From the IMG/VR virus record IMGVR_UViG_3300042010_000106, positions 1 to 64,000 of that record: a DNA stretch of 64,000 nt; one strand, 5' to 3'. Source of the stretch: a virus. The notes under the pieces were generated by a model that had not been told where the DNA came from, searched no databases, and saw only the letters and a list, made by a program, of their open reading frames with translations. Position numbers and translations under genes: made by a program. Numbering within the stretch: position 1 is the first letter of the stretch; each line of letters starts with the position of its first letter. Shown piece after piece: positions 58,078 through 64,000 of the stretch.

Positions 58078-58422
58078 ATGACCATCGTTGTAATGATCCA
58101 CAATCGTACACGCGCCACCACAAAATTTCTTGGCATGGTCGAAGGCTATCTGTGCGACGTTGATACGTTGACCGACGCCCATATCTATCCAGCACTTTAT
58201 AAAGCGCATGAGGAAGTGCGCGAATTCCTGAATCGCCCGAATGTTCAAATGGGTGAACGCACAGTGCTTGACCCGGTTATCAGTAACGTCAGCAATTTGA
58301 TTCCCGGCGCATACAACGAAGTCGATTTTGAGTTTTGCGAATTGAGCCTGAAACACACCGGGACAATTATTGCAGCCATCGACGAATCCGAATCCGTTCC
58401 AAGATCCCAAATTATTAGTTGA
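58078..58422 (+). CDS. hypothetical protein, 114 aa
   Basis: AGGAGG site. Helical centre (ALYKAHEEVREFLNRPNVQM), acidic C-terminal half. Not recognised. Confidence 0.65.
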   Translation: MTIVVMIHNRTRATTKFLGMVEGYLCDVDTLTDAHIYPALYKAHEEVREFLNRPNVQMGERTVLDPVISNVSNLIPGAYNEVDFEFCELSLKHTGTIIAAIDESESVPRSQIIS

Positions 58423-58433
58423 GGTATTCCACC

Positions 58434-58913
58434 ATGATGTTTGCAATCCACGTGACAGGCATTCCAATGTTGGCACTCGGCGCCGTTTCGGGCGCGTGCT
58501 TAAACGGACTCATGACTTCGGTGTGTTCCGAAGCTGGTTACGAAGTGGGAGGCGGCAATCACATTTTGCAGAACGGCGGCAAAGTTGAATTGACTGCTGA
58601 AGACTGCATTCGTGTTGTCGAGGTTTGGCAGGATTTGCAAATCGACGAATCCGATGCGATGGAAATTTTCGCGTCCTTGAAACATTGTGGGTTGTCCGGC
58701 GCCGATTGGGAATTCCACGTGTTCCCTGAAAAACAGGAGCTGGAAGAAATCAAAGAAGCGCGCACCATGGCTGTTCATTACTCCGACGATCTAGACGATC
58801 AAATGGACACTCTCAATAAACAAATGGAAGCACTGCATAACAAACAGCGTGCGGCATTGCGTAGTTGCGCACGTCTCGATCAAATGGTTCGCGATAGGAG
58901 TCCGTCGAAATGA
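58434..58913 (+). CDS. hypothetical protein with C-terminal coiled coil, 159 aa
   Basis: ATG 58434 with GAGG 9 bases upstream. N-terminal hydrophobic stretch (IPMLALGAVSGACLNGLM), middle acidic helical, C-terminus a coiled coil (DDQMDTLNKQMEALHNKQRA). Not recognised. Overlaps the next gene by 4 bases. Confidence 0.6.
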   Translation: MMFAIHVTGIPMLALGAVSGACLNGLMTSVCSEAGYEVGGGNHILQNGGKVELTAEDCIRVVEVWQDLQIDESDAMEIFASLKHCGLSGADWEFHVFPEKQELEEIKEARTMAVHYSDDLDDQMDTLNKQMEALHNKQRAALRSCARLDQMVRDRSPSK

Positions 58914-59395
58914 ATGGTATCAATATGCGTTTTGGTATCAGCATGGACGGCGGGCCAATGATTCACGTAGGCAACGCCGGGAACCTTCAAAGCGGAATGA
59001 TTGAACTGGCCGCGAAGATTTTGAAGCGCGACCTGCACGCGGCTTTCACCATTGGTGGCGTGTGGAAGTTTGAACCAGAACAAGCACACAAGTTTTTCGA
59101 CAAAGCCAAAAACATGAGCATGGGGAATAAAGATTCTGCCATGTTCTGGTCGTCGATGATTCACGCAAGCACGCACAACACGTGGTGCCGTATTTCGTTC
59201 TTCGATCCACGTTACGAAATCGGCTACCTGCAAGATGCGTTGGAACAAAGCCAGCGTGACGCAGCGAACGCCAACGATACAGAGCGCCATTTGAAAGAGG
59301 CGGCGTTCATTGCGCAAAAGGAACGTGAAGCTGCACAGCGCCACATTGACCGCCTGCGTACTGCACTGGAGGCAAAACGAAATGAATCTGTTTGA
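58910..59395 (+). CDS. hypothetical protein with C-terminal coiled coil, 161 aa
   Basis: Compact N-terminal domain (MNGINMRFGISMDGGPMIHV, FTIGGVWKFEPEQAHKFFD) and a charged C-terminal helix (AQKEREAAQRHIDRLRTALE). Not recognised. Overlaps the next gene by 14 bases. Confidence 0.65.
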   Translation: MNGINMRFGISMDGGPMIHVGNAGNLQSGMIELAAKILKRDLHAAFTIGGVWKFEPEQAHKFFDKAKNMSMGNKDSAMFWSSMIHASTHNTWCRISFFDPRYEIGYLQDALEQSQRDAANANDTERHLKEAAFIAQKEREAAQRHIDRLRTALEAKRNESV

Positions 59396-59603
59396 GAAAA
59401 TGGATTACGCGCCGACGCTAAAGCAAAAGCTGCAAGGCGAAACCAATCTGGAGTTCATGCCGTATCACGTGCGCGTACCGGGCCGACAAAGTTTTCGGCA
59501 TACGTCGTACATGTCTACGGCGGAACACGTGAAAGCGAACAAGGCGAAAGCCAAACGCAAATCCGAAAAGAAAGCGCGTAAGCAATCTCGCTCACGCAAA
59601 TAA
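59382..59603 (+). CDS. small basic protein, 73 aa
   Basis: ATG 59382 with GGAGG upstream. The last 24 residues are almost all Lys, Arg, Ala and Ser (KAKAKRKSEKKARKQSRSRK), a nucleic-acid-binding type tail. Not recognised. Confidence 0.6.
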   Translation: MNLFEKMDYAPTLKQKLQGETNLEFMPYHVRVPGRQSFRHTSYMSTAEHVKANKAKAKRKSEKKARKQSRSRK

Positions 59604-59614
59604 GGAGAAACACC

Positions 59615-60337
59615 ATGTACCAATTAGATTCTACGGCCTACTGGTTTTTGATCGCCTGCGCCGCCGTGCTGTTCTACAAAATCATTATCCCGGCAAGCTG
59701 GAAATTCGGCGTGGTGTTTATCCGCACCGTGTTCATGTTTCTGGAAGCCAAGGAAAACGATTTCCCGCTGTGGCCTGTTTTGCGTGCGCTGCCTAAAACG
59801 TTGTGGCGTGTGTGGCGAGCAGATTTGAACACCTGCTACGATTACACGGATGTATGCCGTTTCAATTACCGCACCGGCAAGTTCGAAAGCATGCTGACCA
59901 TGGATCACGAATGGTTGAACACGCTCGCGCTTTTGATTCGGCGCGGCCAAAAGAAATTCACGCTGACATTCCCGGCTGCAATTACTTCGTGGCTGGTGAA
60001 CAAAGACGAACGCGTCACGTTGAATTTCAATATCCGCTCAATGCGCTTTCTCGACGCCACCGCAAACGTGCTGATGATTTCGGAAACCAAGCACGCAGGC
60101 ATTGACGGTTTGATTGGGCATTCGCTGCAACAATTAATTCGCGTGCTGGAGCATTACGCACCGGATGTTTTTGCAGTCGTGGTAGAAACGCCGTTGGGTG
60201 TGGTTTCTCACATTTCAACTTTGGAAGCCGAAGAGGTTTTCATCAAAGGCAAGGCGCACCAGTTGTTCGTAATCAACACGGTGACTGTCGCGCCAAAGAA
60301 AACACACCTTGAATTGGTACGCGGCCATGGTCACTAA
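59615..60337 (+). CDS. membrane-anchored hypothetical protein, 240 aa
   Basis: AAGGAG site. Two hydrophobic helices near the N-terminus (about 8-26 and 31-44), then a cytoplasmic alpha/beta domain (FTLTFPAAITSWLVNKDERV, DVFAVVVETPLGVVSHISTL). Not recognised. Overlaps the next gene by 11 bases. Confidence 0.65.
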   Translation: MYQLDSTAYWFLIACAAVLFYKIIIPASWKFGVVFIRTVFMFLEAKENDFPLWPVLRALPKTLWRVWRADLNTCYDYTDVCRFNYRTGKFESMLTMDHEWLNTLALLIRRGQKKFTLTFPAAITSWLVNKDERVTLNFNIRSMRFLDATANVLMISETKHAGIDGLIGHSLQQLIRVLEHYAPDVFAVVVETPLGVVSHISTLEAEEVFIKGKAHQLFVINTVTVAPKKTHLELVRGHGH

Positions 60338-60614
60338 ATATTTGGTACGGAATGCAATCAACCAACGGCCAACCGCAAAGCACGAACACTTTGTTAGCGA
60401 CACGCTTATGACCGCCGCGTTAAACGATTTGAAACGTGACGGTTACGAACGCGTATACGCTCTTATGGTTCGTGTACGGGATATGCCACCGGGCGCCGCT
60501 ATTGTGTTCGACCTGAGCGAGCGTAAGTGTCTACGGATCGCCCACGGGTGCAGCTACGACACACAGCGCCTAATAGGGCCGCTGCTGGGCTACGGGACTA
60601 TCTCAAGGGCTTGA
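60327..60614 (+). CDS. hypothetical protein, 95 aa
   Basis: ATG 60327 inside the end of the previous gene. Basic N-terminus, helix TAALNDLKRDGYERVYALMV. Its stop codon is part of the -35 region of the next promoter. Not recognised. Confidence 0.55.
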   Translation: MVTKYLVRNAINQRPTAKHEHFVSDTLMTAALNDLKRDGYERVYALMVRVRDMPPGAAIVFDLSERKCLRIAHGCSYDTQRLIGPLLGYGTISRA

Positions 60615-60638
60615 CAGGGTTTGTGGGCGCAGTACAAT
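60611..60638 (+). promoter_or_regulatory. strong sigma70 promoter P5
   Basis: TTGACA (60611-60616), 16 bases, TACAAT (60633-60638): 6/6 and 5/6 matches to the E. coli consensus, the best in the window. CCAACACGG starts at 60644, the counterpart of CCAGATCGG in P1-P4. The leader end TCACGTACAAAGGTAAGTTT matches the others. Confidence 0.85.
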
Positions 60639-60701
60639 GAAATCCAACACGGACACACTGTGCCCGCGATTCCTACCATCACGTACAAAGGTAAGTTTCC
60701 C

Positions 60702-61340
60702 ATGACTACTCAAACTCGTTCGGAAGAGCTGAAAGACTTTATCGCCAAAGCAAAAACGCAAGTTGCTTACGGTTTGGTTCCGCAAACGGAAATCGACCGT
60801 TGGGAAGCGGAATTGAAATACACCGTTTCCGCTGGCGGTTACGAAGGCGACGGTGAAATCTCCACGGATTACATCGACAGCTTTGCAACCATCGAAGACG
60901 CGATGGCGGCAAACAGGAAATACGGTTCGGATCAACCGTGGTCGCGAATCGAATTGCGCGATGGCGAATTCATTTACGAAATCGAACCGGTGCGAATTAT
61001 GCGCCGCGATCCTACAACGGGTTTCTTCAATCGTTGTTCGGATGATGGCAGCGTAATTGTCGATCACTATCGCAGCGACGATAAAGACGACAATGCAGAA
61101 ACGCCGTCCGAGTTTGAAATCGAAGACGCTATCGGGCAACTGAATAGCGTGCACTCGCACAATGACCTGATGCTGATTCTTTCCGGCTTCCCAATGGACA
61201 TTATTCGGCGCATGGCAGAAGTGCAGGAGCTAAACGACGAAGACCATTTGCAAAGCTGCGATCAACTCGCAATGGAACTGGACAAGGGCGAACTGGCCGA
61301 CCTGCTACGTGAAAGCGCGGAACACTGCGGCTACTGCTAA
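60702..61340 (+). CDS. hypothetical protein, 212 aa, paralogue of the 61412 product
   Basis: ATG 60702 behind AAAGGTAAGTTT. Residues about 44-105 contain SFATIEDAMAANRK and WSRIELRDGEFIYEIEPVRI. The 61412 product repeats this unit (DTLEDALADYAK, WRRIELRDGKFIYEI). The remaining C-terminal part is helical and acidic (EVQELNDEDHLQSCDQLAME). Expressed from the strongest promoter seen; function unknown. Confidence 0.7.
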   Translation: MTTQTRSEELKDFIAKAKTQVAYGLVPQTEIDRWEAELKYTVSAGGYEGDGEISTDYIDSFATIEDAMAANRKYGSDQPWSRIELRDGEFIYEIEPVRIMRRDPTTGFFNRCSDDGSVIVDHYRSDDKDDNAETPSEFEIEDAIGQLNSVHSHNDLMLILSGFPMDIIRRMAEVQELNDEDHLQSCDQLAMELDKGELADLLRESAEHCGYC

Positions 61341-61352
61341 TCGACACAAAAC

Positions 61353-61383
61353 AACCCCGCCAAGTGCGGGGTTTGTCGGTAGT
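61353..61383 (+). repeat. CCCCGC stem-loop, copy 5
   Basis: AACCCCGC, loop CAAGT, GCGGGGTT, then TGTCGGTAGT. Identical stem and loop to copy 2, 15.6 kb away. Confidence 0.75.
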
Positions 61384-61411
61384 ATTGAACCAATCACAGG
61401 GAGTAAAGATT

Positions 61412-61660
61412 ATGACGACGTTCACGGTAACTGCTGGCAGCGTAGACGGTGTAGACCGCGACGTTCGCCATAACGAAAAGCACGACACGCTAGAAGATGC
61501 GCTAGCGGATTATGCGAAGCACGAACACATGGCGTGGCGCCGCATTGAATTGCGCGACGGCAAATTCATTTACGAAATCACGGCTAAGCGCATTCGCGTT
61601 AAGGACGGGATTTATTTCGTGGACTGTTCGCCTAGCGGTGAAGCAACCGTTTTCACGTGA
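61412..61660 (+). CDS. hypothetical protein, 82 aa, paralogue of the 60702 product
   Basis: ATG 61412, CAGGGAG upstream. Nearly the whole protein is the RIELRDGxFIYEI unit shared with the 60702 product, including the TVTAG start. Tandem duplication within one early unit. Function unknown. Confidence 0.65.
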   Translation: MTTFTVTAGSVDGVDRDVRHNEKHDTLEDALADYAKHEHMAWRRIELRDGKFIYEITAKRIRVKDGIYFVDCSPSGEATVFT

Positions 61661-61670
61661 GGGCACGGCA

Positions 61671-62063
61671 ATGCAACTGATCAAACCTGTAGGCCGTTTC
61701 ATTCATCGCGGGTGTGACGAAAAAGACGGCCTGCTACTCGGCGCCGCTTTTATTGGCAACCCATTCAAGCCGAACACCGTTTACGAAATCGTAGACGTGC
61801 TGGGCGAATTGACCGTTCGTGAAGTCGGCCAAAGTTTTATCCGTGGTACAGATGAACCGCGTCACGGTCTAGTTGGTGAAACGTGGGGATCATCGGTTGA
61901 ACAGCTAATGACCGAACACGGCCCCGCGTTGATTCTGACGCGTGAAGAATACGCGCAGATTTTGTACCAGCGCCGCCGCGAAACACTGATCAAAGAATAT
62001 GGCGCCGACCAAGTTACCGAGTGGGAACTTGAAGGCAAAGATTTGAACGACATTCAGTATTGA
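61671..62063 (+). CDS. hypothetical protein, 130 aa
   Basis: ATG 61671, GAGGGCA upstream. Beta-rich N-terminal half (NTVYEIVDVLGELTVREVGQ), C-terminal helix (YAQILYQRRRETLIKEYGAD). Not recognised. Confidence 0.65.
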   Translation: MQLIKPVGRFIHRGCDEKDGLLLGAAFIGNPFKPNTVYEIVDVLGELTVREVGQSFIRGTDEPRHGLVGETWGSSVEQLMTEHGPALILTREEYAQILYQRRRETLIKEYGADQVTEWELEGKDLNDIQY

Positions 62064-62074
62064 GGGAAATCGAA

Positions 62075-62422
62075 ATGAGCAATGACGCTTATTTTCAAAA
62101 GAAGTGGGAAGAGTGCCAAAGCAATTTGTGCACCGGCTGCGAATTCTGCAACAACTGCAAGCACGGCACCGACCACAATACGTGCGAAGAGTGCAACCCG
62201 CCTGTGGTGCATTTGTGCAAGCACGGCAACGGCGACGATTGCGAAACCTGCGAAGAAATCCAGCAGGCAAAAGACGACGCCGACGCGTACGAAGAATCGG
62301 AATGCGAACACGGTGTTTCCGGTAGCTGTTGGGATTGCGCGGCAGAAGACGACCGACTGGCGCAGCACGCTCGCGACCGTGACGATTGGAATCACTTTCA
62401 CCCTGTAGGAGATTCGGAATAA
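62075..62422 (+). CDS. Cys-rich protein with three CxHG...CxxC units, 115 aa
   Basis: ATG 62075, GAGGGAAA upstream. Units: CKHGTDHNTCEEC, CKHGNGDDCETC, CEHGVSGSCWDC, preceded by CTGCEFCNNC. Each unit offers three Cys and one His, so several zinc sites are likely. Very acidic between the units. No family recognised; possibly a metal-binding scaffold or partner-binding early protein. Confidence 0.7.
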   Translation: MSNDAYFQKKWEECQSNLCTGCEFCNNCKHGTDHNTCEECNPPVVHLCKHGNGDDCETCEEIQQAKDDADAYEESECEHGVSGSCWDCAAEDDRLAQHARDRDDWNHFHPVGDSE

Positions 62423-62616
62423 TGATTTTTCTGGTCAACGATAAAACGCTGTGCAAAGCAGTGATTCACGGAACGGATGCCAGCGAAGAAATTGCAGCGG
62501 GCTACCGTGTGGTAACGACCGAGGAATGGGACGCGTTCAAAACCGGATCGCAACTGAAACGCGAAAAGGTGCAGAAGCCTATTTACAAGCAACGCGCCAA
62601 GAAAGAAAAGTCCTGA
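62422..62616 (+). CDS. small basic protein, 64 aa
   Basis: TAATG overlap. Basic C-terminus (KREKVQKPIYKQRAKKEKS), short alpha/beta start (MIFLVNDKTLCKAVIHGTD). Not recognised. A TGTGCA/TGCACA hairpin (62629-62650) follows. Confidence 0.6.
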   Translation: MIFLVNDKTLCKAVIHGTDASEEIAAGYRVVTTEEWDAFKTGSQLKREKVQKPIYKQRAKKEKS

Positions 62617-62679
62617 GCCGAACTTCGTTGTGCATTCTTGCGAGTGCACAGCCGAGACAAAACACAGGAGCAACAAAAC

Positions 62680-63411
62680 GTGTCTGCAAAAACTAGCCTG
62701 CAAAAAGAAGCAGAGAAAACGCACAAACGCATTCTGACAATTCTGTCTGAACAGTTGGGCGTTAAGGAAACCGAGTTGTCGCTAGAAAGCACCATGGCAG
62801 ACCACGGCGGTGATTCCCTCGACGCTGTTGAAATCATCATGGCGCTTGAGGAAGAATTCGAAGTCGAAATCACCGACTGCGAAATGGACAAGATCAAAAC
62901 GCCGCGCCAAGTAGTCGCGTTGATTCTGCCAAAGATTCACCTGCCAAGTCTTTCGTTCGATGACGCGTATATAGCTGCCTCCGAGCTGGAAGACATAAAG
63001 CCAACGAAGAAAAAACCGGCAGATAAAAAACCAGCACTGAAGAAAGTGGTACTCGCTGACGGTGCAACGTTGGTTCCCGGCGAGTCACGCAAACGGCACC
63101 TCGACGATTTGTTCGAATACACCATGAGCGATTCCGCCATGATGGAATTCGTGAAAGCCTTCAACACGGTTTTCAGCAATTCGGAATCTGCTTACCTGTA
63201 CGCTAGCAGAACGCCGAACGACAGCGATGCGTGGCGGATTCAAATGACAACCCGTCTGTCTGGTGAAGCCGTGGACGCAATTGCGCGCTTTGTAGAAGAC
63301 GCCGGTTTCTCTTTCGTCAAATCCACCGAACACACGGTGCGATTGCACGGCAGTAACCACGTCGGCATTGTCACAGCGATTCACCTGTCACTGACAACGT
63401 ACGGCCTCTAA
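62680..63411 (+). CDS. acyl carrier protein domain fused to an unknown C-terminal domain
   Basis: 243 residues; GTG 62680 with AGGAG 9 bases upstream. Residues about 8-85 are an acyl carrier protein close to bacterial AcpP: ILSEQLGVKETEL, then GGDSLDAVEIIMALEEEFEV with the phosphopantetheine-accepting Ser46, and KIKTPRQVVALI. A Lys/Pro linker (about 104-121) leads to a 120-residue domain with MMEFVKAFNTVFSNSESAYL and SLTTYGL, not recognised. ACPs carry acyl groups on a pantetheine arm added by a host enzyme. Its cargo and reason in a phage are unknown. Confidence 0.85.
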   Translation: MSAKTSLQKEAEKTHKRILTILSEQLGVKETELSLESTMADHGGDSLDAVEIIMALEEEFEVEITDCEMDKIKTPRQVVALILPKIHLPSLSFDDAYIAASELEDIKPTKKKPADKKPALKKVVLADGATLVPGESRKRHLDDLFEYTMSDSAMMEFVKAFNTVFSNSESAYLYASRTPNDSDAWRIQMTTRLSGEAVDAIARFVEDAGFSFVKSTEHTVRLHGSNHVGIVTAIHLSLTTYGL

Positions 63412-63422
63412 GGAAAGAAATC

Positions 63423-63758
63423 ATGGTTCGCGAAAAACTTTACATCGGCTCCAAAGTTATCGTCTGGAAAAACAAAAACACGTGGGACGACGACGCTGTA
63501 CAGTTCATGGTTCCTCAAACTGCAATTCTGTTTGAGCGCGACCGGGACACATTGTCTGACGACGGGTACGGCGAACACTACGGCGTACTGTTTTTGAACG
63601 ACGACGGCAGCGCCTCACATTTCGAATGGTGGGTTGAGGGTGACGAATGCGTGTTGGTCGATAACGAGCTGATCGCGAACCAAGATTTCATTTACGCAAA
63701 TCGCGGTTTGCTGGAAACGTGCGACGGCGAAGACGAACCGGACGAAGACGAATTGTAA
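63423..63758 (+). CDS. acidic hypothetical protein, 111 aa
   Basis: AAGGAAA site. Beta-rich (YIGSKVIVWKNKNTW, GEHYGVLFLNDDGSASHFEW) with an acidic tail (CDGEDEPDEDEL). Not recognised. Follows the ACP gene by 11 bases. Confidence 0.65.
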   Translation: MVREKLYIGSKVIVWKNKNTWDDDAVQFMVPQTAILFERDRDTLSDDGYGEHYGVLFLNDDGSASHFEWWVEGDECVLVDNELIANQDFIYANRGLLETCDGEDEPDEDEL

Positions 63759-63787
63759 TCCACGAATTTTGCTAAGGACACATTGAC

Positions 63788-64000
63788 ATGACTATCAAAC
63801 TGAAAGATTTGCGCGCTCGCTTTCCGCAGTACCACGTAAACAAATCGGCCATCGGCGACGATTTCTGTTTCAGCATGAAAGGCATTCGCGCAGACGAAGC
63901 CGACTACGCGTACCTGTCGATTCGCAACAACGAATACAAAAGCGCAGCACGGCTTTTCCTGTTCCCAACGAAAAACAAACCGTGTGTTCCGTTCGCCGAA
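63788..64000 (+). CDS. hypothetical protein, cut by the right edge
   Basis: ATG 63788 with AAGGACA upstream; open to the end (71 codons visible). Begins MTIKLKDLRARFPQYHVN and continues alpha/beta with RLFLFPTKNKPCVPF. Not recognised; the 3' end is outside the window. Confidence 0.6.
   Translation, partial: MTIKLKDLRARFPQYHVNKSAIGDDFCFSMKGIRADEADYAYLSIRNNEYKSAARLFLFPTKNKPCVPFAE

Noticed and set aside
45402-61383. CRISPR array from the repeated CCCCGC units
   Set aside because: Copies are separated by whole genes at irregular distances, with no spacers of equal length and no cas genes.

Overview
The window is part of a large, tightly packed genome of a tailed phage with a contractile tail (myovirus), probably a jumbo phage infecting a Gram-negative bacterium. 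Every supportable gene, about 125 of them, lies on the + strand. Many neighbours overlap by 1, 4, 8 or 11 bases (TAATG or ATGA junctions). The Gram-negative host is inferred from a dCTP deaminase resembling proteobacterial enzymes, peptidoglycan hydrolases, a lipoprotein with a lipobox, and E. coli-like -35/-10 promoters. I saw no tRNA, insertion sequence, CRISPR array or integrase.

1-41.5 kb holds mostly virion (late) genes. It opens with a cut-off BRCT-domain gene, a glycosyltransferase with TPR repeats and two unknown genes. The head block follows: prohead protease (3382), a very acidic scaffold-like protein (5158), a probable decoration protein (7058), the major capsid protein (7839) and a capsid-adjacent protein (8991). 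The tail block is neck or structural proteins (9584, 10308), sheath (11697), tube (13315), a second tube-like protein (13891), two paralogous assembly-chaperone or gp26-like proteins (14391, 15177), a 1231-residue protein carrying two peptidoglycan hydrolase domains (16139), and baseplate proteins (19834, 20560, 20896). 22-27.6 kb is an accessory run with dcd, a DUF1353-type protein, membrane proteins and Cys-motif proteins. At 27.7-29.4 kb two ORFs appear to be joined by a -1 frameshift at A_AAA_AAG, adding a propeller-like domain to a structural protein. 29.5-40.3 kb is a chain of mostly unrecognised genes including a metallophosphoesterase and a SLOG-like protein. It ends at the endolysin (40350) and a LytTR-type DNA-binding protein (40958).

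From 41.9 kb to the right edge the genome is organised differently. There are many short genes of unknown function, factor-independent terminators, and six sigma70-like promoters (41.9, 44.5, 49.7, 50.6, 55.1, 60.6 kb). Four of these share a conserved 5' leader whose start is exactly 34 nt from the first base of the -35 box. Five copies of a CCCCGC stem-loop and two copies of a second covarying hairpin lie between genes. This is most simply an early region read by unmodified host RNA polymerase. Its notable proteins are a KTSC/Lys-Ala-rich protein with its own promoter (50702), a secreted protein (50266), a lipoprotein (56055), a CxHG-repeat Cys-rich protein (62075) and an acyl carrier protein fused to an unknown domain (62680).

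The strongest leads are the frameshift fusion, the repeated AxAS motifs as candidate maturation cleavage sites in head proteins, the promoter-leader family, the covarying RNA hairpins, the phage ACP, and the lysozyme domain shared by the tail protein and the endolysin.
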